DNA of 64,000 nt, taken from Endomychus coccineus (lineage: Eukaryota > Arthropoda > Insecta > Coleoptera > Endomychidae). The stretch's first letter is position 1. Every line of letters starts with the position of its first letter. Below the pieces are notes generated by a model, which ran no database searches, was not told the DNA's origin, and worked only from the letters and a program-made list of their open reading frames with translations. Positions 28,432 to 38,316 of this stretch are shown here, in pieces. Made by a program: the position numbers and the translations under genes. Location: positions 45,283,299 through 45,347,298 of the forward strand of contig OY294070.1 in assembly GCA_958510875.1 (NCBI GenBank), read 5' to 3'.

Positions 28432-29425
28432 ATGGAAGGAAACGCTTGTGGAAAGAAGTCTAGAGCTAACAACATATTCAAGAACGAGCATATGTCAGCT
28501 GTTGCTGGAGTGGCCACAGTTTACTCAAAAATTTGGTCCAAACTTAGTAAGTCGAAGCATAATAAAAGTGTTCTTTTCTTAGTGGCGAAAATGCTAATTA
28601 TTTTCACGTGATTCATGTCTGATTGCTTGGTTTTTCTTCAAATAGTCATACGTTATCCACAATTGTTAATTATTGGTATTATTTTAGGTTGAAATTGACT
28701 TCAACATTCTATATTCTAGAAACGAAAACTGCATTCAGGAAAAATGGATAAGTTTTGCAAAAACTTATACCTTATTCGGAAGAAAACGTGAAAGACAAGC
28801 AATCGTTAATTTACTTGAAGGAGTTAACTTCCGCGAATATTACAGATGGTAGGTAATAAATTAAATAATGAAAAAATTCTAGTGTTTAGATCGTTGATTT
28901 TAAATTAAAATTGGGCGAAGTAGTAATTATATGTATTTTTCAGGAAAAGGGGACCTCACAATAATTAAAATTCTTCATTGCTTGTGCCCGCCAGTGGGGG
29001 TCGCAACGTTAAAAAATGAGAAAGATTGGGAAAAACGAAGATGGAAGTTCAGTATTTGTGACAATGTAGCATATTCGATCTTGGAATTAGGTAGCTTCGC
29101 TTTATACAAAAATCGACTACAAGAAATTGAAGATAAATTCAGACTATATAATTTGACCCTTCAGCCGATGATCATGATAGTTGGGGATGTGACAGCAAAT
29201 AATATCGAAGGTACTTATGTGATATACGACAGAATACTTTATAAATACACGTCAGTACAAAATTCACTAAACAGCATAATTAAGATTCACTACGTATTCA
29301 ATTTAAAGTATCAAACACAAGCAAAATCTTTTTGAATGTTTATTCAGATATATATTTTTGAAATTTTCGAGAATAATACACCAACGGTAGTTAAAAATCT
29401 ATTGGAAGGCTTAGAAAAGTTTTGA
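28432..29425 (+). pseudogene. First gene of a two-gene DNA transposon, spliced, with nonsense mutation
   Basis: Candidate exons are 28,432-28,546 (ATG start, donor GTAAGT), 28,688-28,848 (after TTTTAG, donor GTAGGT) and 28,944-29,425 (after TATTTTTCAG). The last exon is open to 29,335, stops at an in-frame TGA (29,333-29,335) and then continues in the same frame for 29 more sensible codons to a second TGA at 29,425. The TGA probably replaces a tryptophan. Its C-terminal part (LQPMIMIVGDV, then a FNLKYQ-type segment) resembles an uncharacterised protein family that, from memory, accompanies the zinc-finger/transposase gene found just downstream in fish, cnidarian and insect genomes. Predicted phases of the three exons do not join cleanly, so either a splice site is misjudged or there is another indel. 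The biochemical role is unknown. Confidence 0.5.
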
Positions 29426-29618
29426 GAATTAGCTTAACTCTAAAATACTCAGGCGCTCTTTTTTTCATTATTATCTTGTTTATAACCATAGAAACATTCA
29501 CAATATTGTTCAGTTTTTACATATTCATCAGCGAATTGCTTATGCACCAATTCGCTAAATCGATTGCAACAAGTAATATCTCTTAAAATTGTTGTATGGC
29601 TCAAAATTAATATTCAAG

Positions 29619-32018
29619 ATGTACTATTGTTTTTTATGTTTAAAATCTATAGAATCTATAGATTCACTTTTTGTTCATTTTAAATTGAATCATTCTTTAG
29701 ATCGACAATGTACACTTTTAAAATGCGGTCAAAAGAATTGCCCCCAAACCTTTACTAGTTTAAAATGCTTAAAAAGACATTTAATTAGTAATCATTCAAA
29801 ATCAAACATTACTCACAGATCAAATGAACTCTTTTTAAAGGAGAATAAACGTTCTACTCCCTCAAATTTCCATCCTGCAGCAGATGAAATAGGTACTATA
29901 GGCGAGTTAAATTCCGAAGAAAGTCTAAATGAAGTTATCTCCAACGATAGTGAAGACAAATTTAATTTTGAGGGTCTTCAAACAACTTTTGAGGAAAATA
30001 TGTTACAGTTTGTATGTAAACTGAACAGCCATAGTCATATGACAAATAAACAGATTGAGCAAATTGTTGACGACATAAGAGGAATAATATCTATGTTTGT
30101 ACAATCTATAATAAAAATAAAGGAATGTCAACCTGATTCGTTAAAAACCTTATGGGAGTTTACAGACAATGTTTTTAAAAATATCAGTACAGAATTCAAA
30201 CTAAATAAAACCCTTATTGATAAAAATTTGTTAAGAAACCCTCAAGAGTTTGTTATTAGCAATGCAGTGCAACCTGCATAAAGGTATACCATCTTTAGAC
30301 ACTCATAGTGACAAAGGTGTACTTATGCCAATCAAATTTCAAATGAAGAAATATTTTGAACAACCCGGAATCTTAGATCAAACACTTTCATATCTTGAAG
30401 AAAATTATATTAATTCTCTTGGTATAGCCAATTTTGTACAGGGCGAATACTGGAAGAAAAAGAAAGAGTTTTTATCGGGCAAAATACTTGTACCTTATTT
30501 TTTGTACTATGACGATTTTGAAACTAACAATCCTATAGGCTGTCATACTGGAACTCAGACAATATCTGGATTTTATTACAGTTTTCCAACTTCTACACCG
30601 GTTACTCGTTCAAAACTCTCGAATATTTTTCCAGCCATGTTCTTAAAAGCTTCATTATTAAAAGAATTCGACACAAATGTTGTTATATTTGAGTTAGTTG
30701 AAGTTCTCAAGTCACTTGAAATAGAGGGATTAGATATAGAGACATCCAGTGTTACAAAAAGGGTACATTTTATTTTGGGCTTAGTTTTAGCAGACAATTT
30801 GGGTGCTAACTGCTTACTAGGCTTTTCGAGGTCCTTTTCTCACACTTATTTTTGTCGTTTTTGCTTCGAAAAAAATATTAATACCAAAGCAAGTATTGAA
30901 GAAAACAAGACTCTTCTAAGAACGAAACAAATGTATAACTCACATTTAGAACAAAACAGCTATCAGCAAACTGGAATCAGATTTAGGTCAATTTTTAATG
31001 ACATTCCGAGTTTCCATGTAACTGAGGGTTGTGCAGTAGATCTTATGCATGATGCTTTTGAGGGGATTATTAAGTATGGACTTATGAATTCTATTAAATA
31101 TTTTATCAATAAGAAGTATTTTACTGAAGAAATAATAAATTATCGAATGCAGAATTTTGACTATGGCGAAATGGAAATCTCAAATAGACCACATGAAATA
31201 TTACCTCAACATATTAAAAATTGTCAATTTCATATGACTGCTAGAGAAGCTTACACTTTTTTACACTTCTTTACATTATTTATAGGTGATTTAGTTCCCC
31301 ATTCGGATGTAGGTTGGAAGTACGTTTGTATTTTGGAAGAACTCATTAATATGCTTTTACTAGATTCTTATTTGGAAACCGATTTAATTATACTTGAAAA
31401 CTTGATATCGGAACATCACAAATTATACCTAAGAATTTTTGATGATACACTTAAACCAAAACATCATATGATAGTTCATTACCCAACGATTATAAAGAAA
31501 TGTGGTCCCGTAAAATACTTTTGGTGCATGAGATATGAGTCAAAAAATAAAGAAATCATCACCTATACTAATGCTACTTCTTCCAGAAGAAATTTACCAC
31601 TTTCAATATCTAAAAAGTGTTCGATGAAATTTGCATACACGTTACTATCGCTTAAACAATATTCCGAACTTATTATATTGAAACAAGATCACGATAGCAT
31701 AGAAAATAAAATATACTACGATCATCTTCAAACACTTTTGCTGGAAACGTTTTCTGTGGTACTAATTTCAAAATGAATCAATTTTTGTTGAAGGACAGAA
31801 TTCTTTATAAGATTTTAGATTTCATTGTTTCCAACAATACATGTCATATAATGCTACAAGAGTTCCTCCTTTCAGAAAGAGATGAACATTTTATGTGCTT
31901 TTTTGTTGTTAAAGATACAAAAAGAATAGTTTCATTAGAAATTAATGACTTGTATAAGCCTATTTCAGTACATACGTTAGAAGATGGCAGAAAGGTTGTA
32001 AAATGCAGATATCTTTGA
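29619..32018 (+). pseudogene. C2H2 finger plus CMC/CACTA-like transposase, frameshifted
   Basis: Three consecutive reading frames form one broken gene. Frame 1 (ATG at 29,619 to 30,281) opens with C2H2-type zinc fingers (CFLC...H...H and CGQKNC...HLISNH). Frame 2 (about 30,270-31,776, 500 codons) carries the catalytic-like part: a YYDDFE acidic motif, DNLGANCLLGF, a CRFC pair, DLMHDAFEG, KPKHHMIVHYP and MRYESKNKE, all spaced as in transposase-derived proteins that I associate with the CMC (CACTA/EnSpm) group. Frame 3 (31,773-32,018) continues as a C-terminal tail overlapping the frame 2 stop. The frame changes near 30,270 and 31,770 look like single-base indels rather than introns. It would have bound and cut the transposon's own ends; the superfamily assignment is from memory and uncertain. 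No terminal inverted repeats were found. Confidence 0.6.
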
Positions 32019-32782
32019 AAAAATAGGCTTAAGATATGTTTAAAGGTAAAAATTGCAAATTTCTCAAAAGTGGTGTATTTTTCAAATTGGCATTTAAGAA
32101 CGAAGTTAATAACTTTATTGAAGCTTAAAAATATTTACTTTTCGGTGAAATTTTTCCTACTTTGCTCAATATAATAAAAGTGAGTTATCATCCATAATTT
32201 TAATTCATGTTCAAAGTCTGCATATTTCGATTTTAACGCATTTTTAACTAATAAAAGTTCAGTATGTAAATGTGGGTAGATATAAATATGTTTCACCTAT
32301 GTTTTACGTTGTAAGTGACATTAATGATAATAAAAAATATGTTTGTTTATTATATAGGATTCTTATGTTTTGACACCATAGCTTGTAGGAAAAGATTCAG
32401 AAAAGCAAAAGTTGTTTCATTTTACCTGAACCATCAGATGTTAAAGTATTTTGTACCTAGATTTAGGAGTTCTATTTTAATATATCTATTCGGCTCTCAC
32501 TTGTATAAATGTTTATATTTCTTTATAGAAAAGGTGTAAAATGTGTAGATTTGTGAGAAACTTGAGGCGTTGCAATATAAATTTTTAAATTATATTATAT
32601 TAGAAGTAAGATTTTCGAAATATCTGTATAAAGCATGTTTATTTTTTAGAGTTATAAGTGCATGTTGTATATTCTTAAGTTAATTTCTTAATAATCACTT
32701 TTTTATGCGAAAATAAATATTTTTATCAGTACAATTATTTTTTTTCTATAAACCTTACATATTTCAGTAAAAAATATGAAAT
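32019..32782. other. AT-rich sequence, no gene seen
   Basis: Very AT-rich, with several TAAATAAA-like strings; the small ORF at 32,315-32,539 has no recognisable domain. It may be the 3' non-coding end of the preceding transposon, but no terminal repeat marks its boundary. Confidence 0.5.
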
Positions 32783-33148
32783 ATCACTTTATTTTGAACA
32801 AAACATTTTGGCAATTAAGTAAACTAAGTGACAGATTTCAATATTTGATAAGTATCATCAAATAATTTATTAACTTTTTGACAGTTCCAGTCAAATAAGT
32901 GATATAATTCTGTAAAATAATTTATAGAAATCACTTAATATTTTGGATGATAACACTAGTTATTTTATAAACCGGATCAAATGAGTGACAGATTTTAATC
33001 AAATAAGTGATATAATTCGGTGAAAGAATTTATAGAAATCACTCAATATTTTGGATGAAAACACTAGTTATTTTATAAACCGGATCAAATGAGTGACAGA
33101 TTTTAATCAAATAAGTGATATAATTCGGTAAAAGAATTTATAGAAATC
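32783..33148. repeat. Left remnant of the 108-bp satellite
   Basis: From 32,891 to 33,148 there are about two and a third copies of the same 108-bp monomer that fills 46,035-50,750; 32,783-32,890 is a degenerate edge copy. The unit is cut at 33,148 by the insertion of the virus-like element, and its missing remainder (ACTCAATATTTTGG) resumes at 46,041 after the duplicated GAAATC. Confidence 0.9.
33143..33148. other. Left target-site duplication, GAAATC
   Basis: This hexamer directly abuts the AG end of the element and matches 46,035-46,040 at the other end. It is part of the 108-bp satellite unit, occurring there in the phrase TATAGAAATCACTCAA. Confidence 0.9.
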
Positions 33149-33492
33149 AGTAGGGATGGAGCCACTTTGGCCCGCCAGACAGAGAGCCTTATCAGATGTA
33201 GGCAACCAGTGATACACTCGTGCATGCGCTGTATGCCCAGACAGGTATCGGTAAGTACTGACCCTGTATTACCGGCCTGGGTAGACGGTGTGGTCTCGCC
33301 TCTAACATCTAGGTGTTACCGGGTAGACGGTTAGGGTGTGGTCTCTGACCGCTAGGGGCCCTTCTGCTATGGTTGTATGATGGAGACCGAGTAGTGGTAA
33401 TCAGCCTGTATATACAAGATCGTTCAAGGTAGACAGCAAGCAATATGTGAGGTTAGGGAGAACTTCAATGTAAAGCAGCATCAAAATATTTT

Positions 33493-33560
33493 TCTACACA
33501 CGGGAATCGAACCCGAGAAATGAAATCCAAAGCCGGTTCCTTAACCGCTCAGCTGTGGAG
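33493..33560 (-). tRNA. Truncated tRNA-like sequence in the left terminal repeat
   Basis: Read on the minus strand: acceptor strands CTCCACA and TGTGTAG (six of seven pairs), an A-box-like CAGCTGAGCGG with a four-pair D stem, and a perfect B-box GGTTCGATTCC in a T arm with a CGGG/CCCG stem. The segment between D and T arms is only about 15 bases, too short for a normal anticodon arm plus variable loop, so no anticodon can be assigned. It is a tRNA-derived sequence or pseudogene that may still be a polymerase III promoter. An identical copy lies in the right repeat. Confidence 0.5.
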
Positions 33561-33829
33561 GAATTGAGAACAAGCGATTTTAATGTTGTAGATATAACCG
33601 CAGGGTATCCGGTCTGAGTGCGAGTATATTGCAGTCTATATGATGCAGGTAATTGTTTTACATAACGTTAGTCATGCAGGTATGTCACGAAGCGAGGTAT
33701 GAAATGTGAGGCTTCATAGTCCTAGGGTTTTGAAATAGTGTTGTTTGTACATGTCGTCGGTCACGTGATTTTTGAAAGAGACCGGGCATTCATCGGAGGT
33801 ATCATCATGGGAGGGCTGCTGTTCCTTGA

Positions 33830-34324
33830 ATGCATAGATGGAATGTTATATATAGTATAGAAATGATGTCTTCTGCATCTCTCTCAAACGCGATGTTTAT
33901 AAGGAAATTACTTTCAAAAACGTTTATTCAAGCTGTCTGTACCTTACTTGATTGCTATATTACAAAATGCGATTTCAATCATCTTAAACATATATGGAAA
34001 TTATTTTTAGTATACAAAATGGAATTGGGAGACTTCAATGGGGTATGGAATGTGAGGTTATACAGATTGTTTATGTATGACGTTAGTCATGTGAATTTGA
34101 ATGAAGCTGGCGCGATCTCCAACGAGACAGGTGTGTATGTGAGGTTATACAGAGTGTGCAGGTATAATGATGTCTATCACGCAGGTCTTCAGCGAGGTAT
34201 CTACCTTGCAGGATTCTTCAACGAAATGTGGGGTTGTTTGTACATGCCGTTAGTCTCAGGGTTTTGTCTGAGTTATAATGATATCGGTCGCGATGCATCG
34301 GCTGCCCCCACAAGTCTTCAATAA
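33830..34324 (+). CDS. 164-codon ORF in the left terminal repeat, doubtful
   Basis: Open from ATG to TAA, with no known domain. The region contains diverged internal repeats (GAATGTGAGGTTATACAG and CGTTAGTCATG recur inside and upstream of the ORF), which suggests the ORF may be a by-product of repeat structure. It is present twice because it lies in the terminal repeat. No TATA box or poly(A) signal clearly belongs to it. Confidence 0.25.
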   Translation: MHRWNVIYSIEMMSSASLSNAMFIRKLLSKTFIQAVCTLLDCYITKCDFNHLKHIWKLFLVYKMELGDFNGVWNVRLYRLFMYDVSHVNLNEAGAISNETGVYVRLYRVCRYNDVYHAGLQRGIYLAGFFNEMWGCLYMPLVSGFCLSYNDIGRDASAAPTSLQ

Positions 34325-35229
34325 GGGGATCATAACATCTAATATGCGATAGTTTACAAAAATGCTGCTTCTCATAATAGCGATATTATGAAGCGTTTGC
34401 AGAAATAACTATTAAATCATCTAAGGACTTTTTGCTTGATTAGTACTAGCGAGTACAATATTCGTTATAATATTATAAGTATGTATCATTAACTTACTTG
34501 TGCGATAAGGTTGTGTTAAATCATGTCCAACAGCAATGTATTCAACTTGGAATTATCGTAATGATGTGCGATCCTTCAATGTTAAAGTAGTTTCATAAGT
34601 TATCCGAAAGTAATATGAATATATTAAATGTTTTTCCAAAATTAGTTCCGAAGTAAACATAATTCGCTATAATATTCATTCATGTATGTTACATAAATTA
34701 TCCTATATAATTCAAATAAGGTTGAACAATATTCACTATCATATTTTGCGGTAGAGCTACAGCTCGCTCGAGAGAGATAAGAAAGATACGCCGATCACCT
34801 TCAAACGCGATGAGAATACTTTATTTTAAATCACACATATAGTATGTATATATTCGAATCATATAAATCGCATAATATGATCCGAAATCTAGCTGCTGCT
34901 GGGTGTAGCCCTATACAGAATCTAGACGAAGCGGTGTTACGCATCACGATGATTATTCGAACTGTCTGTACAGCTCGATTGCTATATAACAAAATACATT
35001 TTTAATCATCTTAAACATATAGATGTGCTAATATAAATTTTTCAGTATGCAAAAATATACTAATAAAACATTTTTCATCGACACACATTTCTTCATAGGA
35101 TAGTTAGTTTTTATAAAATTCAATCAATTTCAATGGGAAACATATATGCGAGGGAGTTTTATAGAGATCGAACTCATTTCCCCAACCACCCAAGAGGTAG
35201 AACTATGATGAGGAATAGATGTGGATAAT

Positions 35230-35735
35230 AATCATATGAATATCTTCATAAGTGCTAATCTATATGACATTCAAACACGTGCTTCATAAAAGTCTGAATA
35301 TTGAGTAGAGCTATAGTATCTTCTTCATAAGCGATCATTATCATCATTCAGACACTTGTTTAGCACGTGATTCAACAGCCTGGCATCATCGTTCACGAAC
35401 TATGATGGGCTGATGAGGAATAAAATACCAATAATAATTATATAAATATCTCCATTAGCAATCTGTACTATTTTCCTTCACGAGCACGACTTTTACAAAC
35501 TCCATACGTTCGCGTAAAAGATTATAATGATAAACACATTTTTGTTCACGGGTTTACATAATCATATGAATATCTTCATAAGCGCTAATCTATATGACAT
35601 TCAAACATATGCTTCATAAAAGTCTGAACATTGAGTAGAGCTATAGTATCTTCATAAGCGATCATTATCATCATTCAGACACTTGTTTAGCACGTGATTC
35701 AACAGCCTGGCATCATCGTTCACGAACTATGATGG
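35230..35735. repeat. Direct repeat pair inside the left terminal repeat
   Basis: 35,230-35,409 and 35,560-35,735 are nearly the same sequence (starting AATCATATGAATATCTTCAT and ending AACTATGATGG), about 330 bases apart. Both include ATTCAGACACTTGTTTAGCACGTGATTCAAC, broken up here only by small differences, which resembles the unit of the E-box minisatellite at 36,598-37,427 and may be its source. A mirrored pair lies in the right repeat (about 43,450-43,970). Confidence 0.8.
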
Positions 35736-36244
35736 TTCGATGAGGACTCAAACATTGAACAGATGAATCTTTGAGGTTAAATATCTGCTGTAGAAATTAC
35801 CCCACCTTTATTACCTTTTATTTGACATTATCGATATTTCCCATGTAACGAATTATTGCCCAAAGCTATTTTGTATGCAACATTGTTATCATTTGCGAGC
35901 CTACGAGGGCCTGTGTGTTGGTCGGGGGCTAAATGAATATGTTTGACTATTATTACCTGTGGATTTATTTGAGATTCTTCAAGTTTGAGATTGATAACCC
36001 ACATGAAGAAAGAAGCTTCAACGAATTGATAGGTTATTTATTATTTTCATATTCGCTATTCTGAATGTGACAACTTTATCGGCTTCAACACTCGAGATAA
36101 GAGAGAATATTTACCGCTGATGTAGGGAAAATCAATATGATGCATACAAATTGGGGGTGGGTGAGAACATCAGACTATAGCTTTATGTGTATCGAAATAC
36201 ATAAGGATTTTGACGAGTAAGTGGTGTTTTATTGAATTGAAGAT

Positions 36245-36492
36245 CCGGCGACCATCGTTCACGAACGATGATGACGTCACTGCTTCAAGCCAATGACAGT
36301 AACTGATTCAACCCGGCGATCATCGTTCACGAACGATGATGACGTCACTGCTTCAAGCCAATGACAGTAACTGATTCAATCCGGCGACCATCGTTCACGA
36401 ACGATGATGACGTCACTGCTTCAAGCCAATGACAGTAACTGATTCAACCCGGCGACCATAGTTTACGAACGATGATGACGTCATCATCGTTC
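36245..36492. repeat. 68-bp repeats with CRE-like palindromes
   Basis: Copies start CCGGCG at 36,245, 36,313, 36,381 and 36,449 (period 68, last copy partial). Each carries an inverted repeat with 8-base arms (CATCGTTC / GAACGATG) and the palindrome TGACGTCA, the consensus for CREB/ATF-type bZIP proteins. The last copy joins a mirrored piece to form a perfect 26-base palindrome at 36,467-36,492 centred on TGACGTCA. It lies just inside the left terminal repeat and upstream of all capsid genes, which suits an enhancer or replication origin; this function is inferred only. Confidence 0.85.
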
Positions 36493-36597
36493 ACGAACTA
36501 TGATGGGCTAATGAGGAATAAAATGTGAATAATCATAATGTTTGTAATACATTCATGCACATGTTTTATCGCATGATTCAACACATGCTTTAGTATT

Positions 36598-37427
36598 CAG
36601 ACACGTGTTTCAGCACTCAGACACGTGTTTCAACATTCAGACACGTGTTTCAACATTCAGACACGTGTTTCAGCACTCAGACACGTGTTTCAGACACGTG
36701 TTTCAACATTCAGACACGTGTTTCAGCATTCAGACACGTGTTTCCGTGTTTCAACATTCAGACACGTGTTTCAGCACTCAGACACGTGTTTCAGACACGT
36801 GTTTCAACATTCAGACACGTGTTTCAGCATTCAGACACGTGTTTCAGACACGTGTTTCAACATTCAGACACGTGTTTCAACATTCAGACACGTGTTTCAG
36901 CACTCAGACACGTGTTTCAGACACGTGTTTCAACATTCAGACACGTGTTTCAGCTTTCAGACACGTGTTTCAACATTCAGACACGTGTTTCAACATTCAG
37001 ACACGTGTTTCAGCACTCAGACACGTGTTTCAGACACGTGTTTCAACATTCAGACACGTGTTTCAGCACTCAGCACTCAGACACGTGTTTCAACATTCAG
37101 ACACGTGTTTCAGCATTCAGACACGTGTTTCAGACACGTGTTTCAACATTCAGACACGTGTTTCAACATTCAGACACGTGTTTCAGCACTCAGACACGTG
37201 TTTCAGACACGTGTTTCAACATTCAGACACGTGTTTCAGCATTTCAGACACGTGTTTCAGACACGTGTTTCAACATTCAGACACGTGTTTCAACATTCAG
37301 ACACGTGTTCCAGCACTCAGACACGTGTTTCAGACACGTGTTTCAACATTCAGACACGTGTTTCAGCATTCAGACACGTGTTTCAGACACGTGTTTCAAC
37401 ATTCAGACACGTGTTTCAACATTCAGA
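36598..37427. repeat. E-box minisatellite, about 44 CACGTG sites
   Basis: Tandem 20-base units (TTTCAACATTCAGACACGTG and the variant TTTCAGCACTCAGACACGTG) mixed with 13-base short units (TTTCAGACACGTG). I count about 44 CACGTG palindromes in 830 bases. CACGTG is the canonical E-box for bHLH-type factors. No stop codon occurs in any plus frame of the unit, so three overlapping ORFs of 263-282 codons appear; they are artefacts of the repeat. The array ends about 120 bases before the packaging ATPase gene. Confidence 0.92.
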
Positions 37428-37523
37428 CCTATTTAACATGTATTTGATACCTGATTTTGAGAGAGAAGTGTAGAAGTACCTAACCGCGTGATCGGACATA
37501 CACAATATAACATCATCATCTAG

Positions 37524-37531
37524 TATATAAA
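37524..37531 (+). promoter_or_regulatory. TATA box before the packaging ATPase
   Basis: TATATAAA lies 25 bases before the first ATG at 37,549. Transcription starting 25-30 bases downstream of it would begin at or after that ATG, which favours one of the next in-frame ATGs at 37,582 or 37,585. Confidence 0.45.
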
Positions 37532-37548
37532 CAAATGCTTATTAACAT

Positions 37549-38274
37549 ATGTTCCAGTATGATTTCGATTCGCCTTCAGGCATGATGAAGATTGTTAAGC
37601 AAAAAGACTCGTTGAGTATTATGAACTTAGGGTCAAGCAATGAGAATGTTGAACAACCACAACGTCACATCTCTTTGCTGCCTAATACTCTACGAACAAT
37701 AATCTGTGGTCCAAGTAATTGTGGGAAAACAAATTTGATGTTATCTCTATTGTTAGATGCTAACGGCCTGAAATTTGAAAACGTGTACATATATTCAAAG
37801 TCTTTACACCAACCAAAATACCGGTTACTAAAGGAGACATTGAAGAAAATTGAGGGGCTTGGATATTTTCCTTGTACCGAAAGTGATGAGGTCATAGACC
37901 CTATAGAAGCGAGGCCTAATTCAATCATAATATTCGATGACGTGATGTTTGAGAAACAGCAGAAAATTCGTGCTTATTTTTCAAGAGGGAGACACAACTC
38001 AATTGATAGCTTCTATCTTTGTCAGTCTTTTGCTAAATGTCCAAAACATGGATTGCGCGACAATGCCAATTGCTTGATTATTTTCAAACAGGATGAGCTC
38101 AATTTGAAACATATATTCACCGATCATGTGAGTACCGACATGTCACTCGAAAAATTCAAAGAGATATGTAGCGTATGTTGGAAAGATAAATATGGGTTCC
38201 TTATGATAAACAAAGACTGTGATATGAACAAAGGACGTTATCGCAAAGGTTTTGATAGTTATATATACATCTAA
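37549..38274 (+). CDS. Packaging ATPase, A32/FtsK-HerA type
   Basis: P-loop ATPase that would pump viral DNA into the capsid. In the 241-residue frame the Walker A motif GPSNCGKT is at 54-61, Walker B IIIFDD at 126-131, and a conserved SRGRHN...YLCQSF segment at about 145-161 matches the sensor/arginine region of poxvirus A32-like and Polinton ATPases. The C-terminus has the family's RYRKGFD. Length is normal for the family and the frame is intact. Start may be 37,549 or, judging from the TATA box, 37,582/37,585. It is the first gene of the rightward capsid cluster. Confidence 0.88.
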   Translation: MFQYDFDSPSGMMKIVKQKDSLSIMNLGSSNENVEQPQRHISLLPNTLRTIICGPSNCGKTNLMLSLLLDANGLKFENVYIYSKSLHQPKYRLLKETLKKIEGLGYFPCTESDEVIDPIEARPNSIIIFDDVMFEKQQKIRAYFSRGRHNSIDSFYLCQSFAKCPKHGLRDNANCLIIFKQDELNLKHIFTDHVSTDMSLEKFKEICSVCWKDKYGFLMINKDCDMNKGRYRKGFDSYIYI

Positions 38275-38277
38275 CAT

Positions 38278-38287
38278 GTATATATAC
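38278..38287 (+). promoter_or_regulatory. TATA-like element before the DUF8207-like gene
   Basis: GTATATATAC begins just after the ATPase stop codon and about 30 bases before the ATG at 38,317, the usual TATA-to-start-site distance. The assignment is by position only. Confidence 0.35.
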
Positions 38288-38316
38288 TTTCATTTGAAAT
38301 AGACAACCCGCTCAGC

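Larger units (their letters stand above)
33149..36117 (+). repeat. Left inverted terminal repeat of the Polinton-like element
   Basis: About 2,969 bases, matching 43,079-46,034 in reverse complement with only a few substitutions and indels (13 bases net). Identity ends abruptly at TTTACCGC. The outer 250 bases are clearly more GC-rich than the surroundings and carry short direct repeats (GGGTAGACGGT and GTGTGGTCTC, each twice). Further in are a tRNA-like sequence, a 164-codon ORF, and a pair of direct repeats of about 180 bases at 35,230-35,409 and 35,560-35,735 that end in the inverted motif CATCGTTCACGAACTATGATG. Apart from these I see no gene between 34,325 and 36,117. Confidence 0.93.

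Noticed and set aside
32315..32539. 74-codon ORF
   Set aside because: AT-rich, no known domain, no supporting signals.
36245..37427. CRISPR-like alternation of repeat and spacer
   Set aside because: Units are direct tandem repeats without unique spacers, in a eukaryotic setting.
36605..37473. Three overlapping long ORFs (263-282 codons)
   Set aside because: The 20-base unit has no stop codon in any plus frame and is not a multiple of three, so all frames stay open and give the same repeated peptides.
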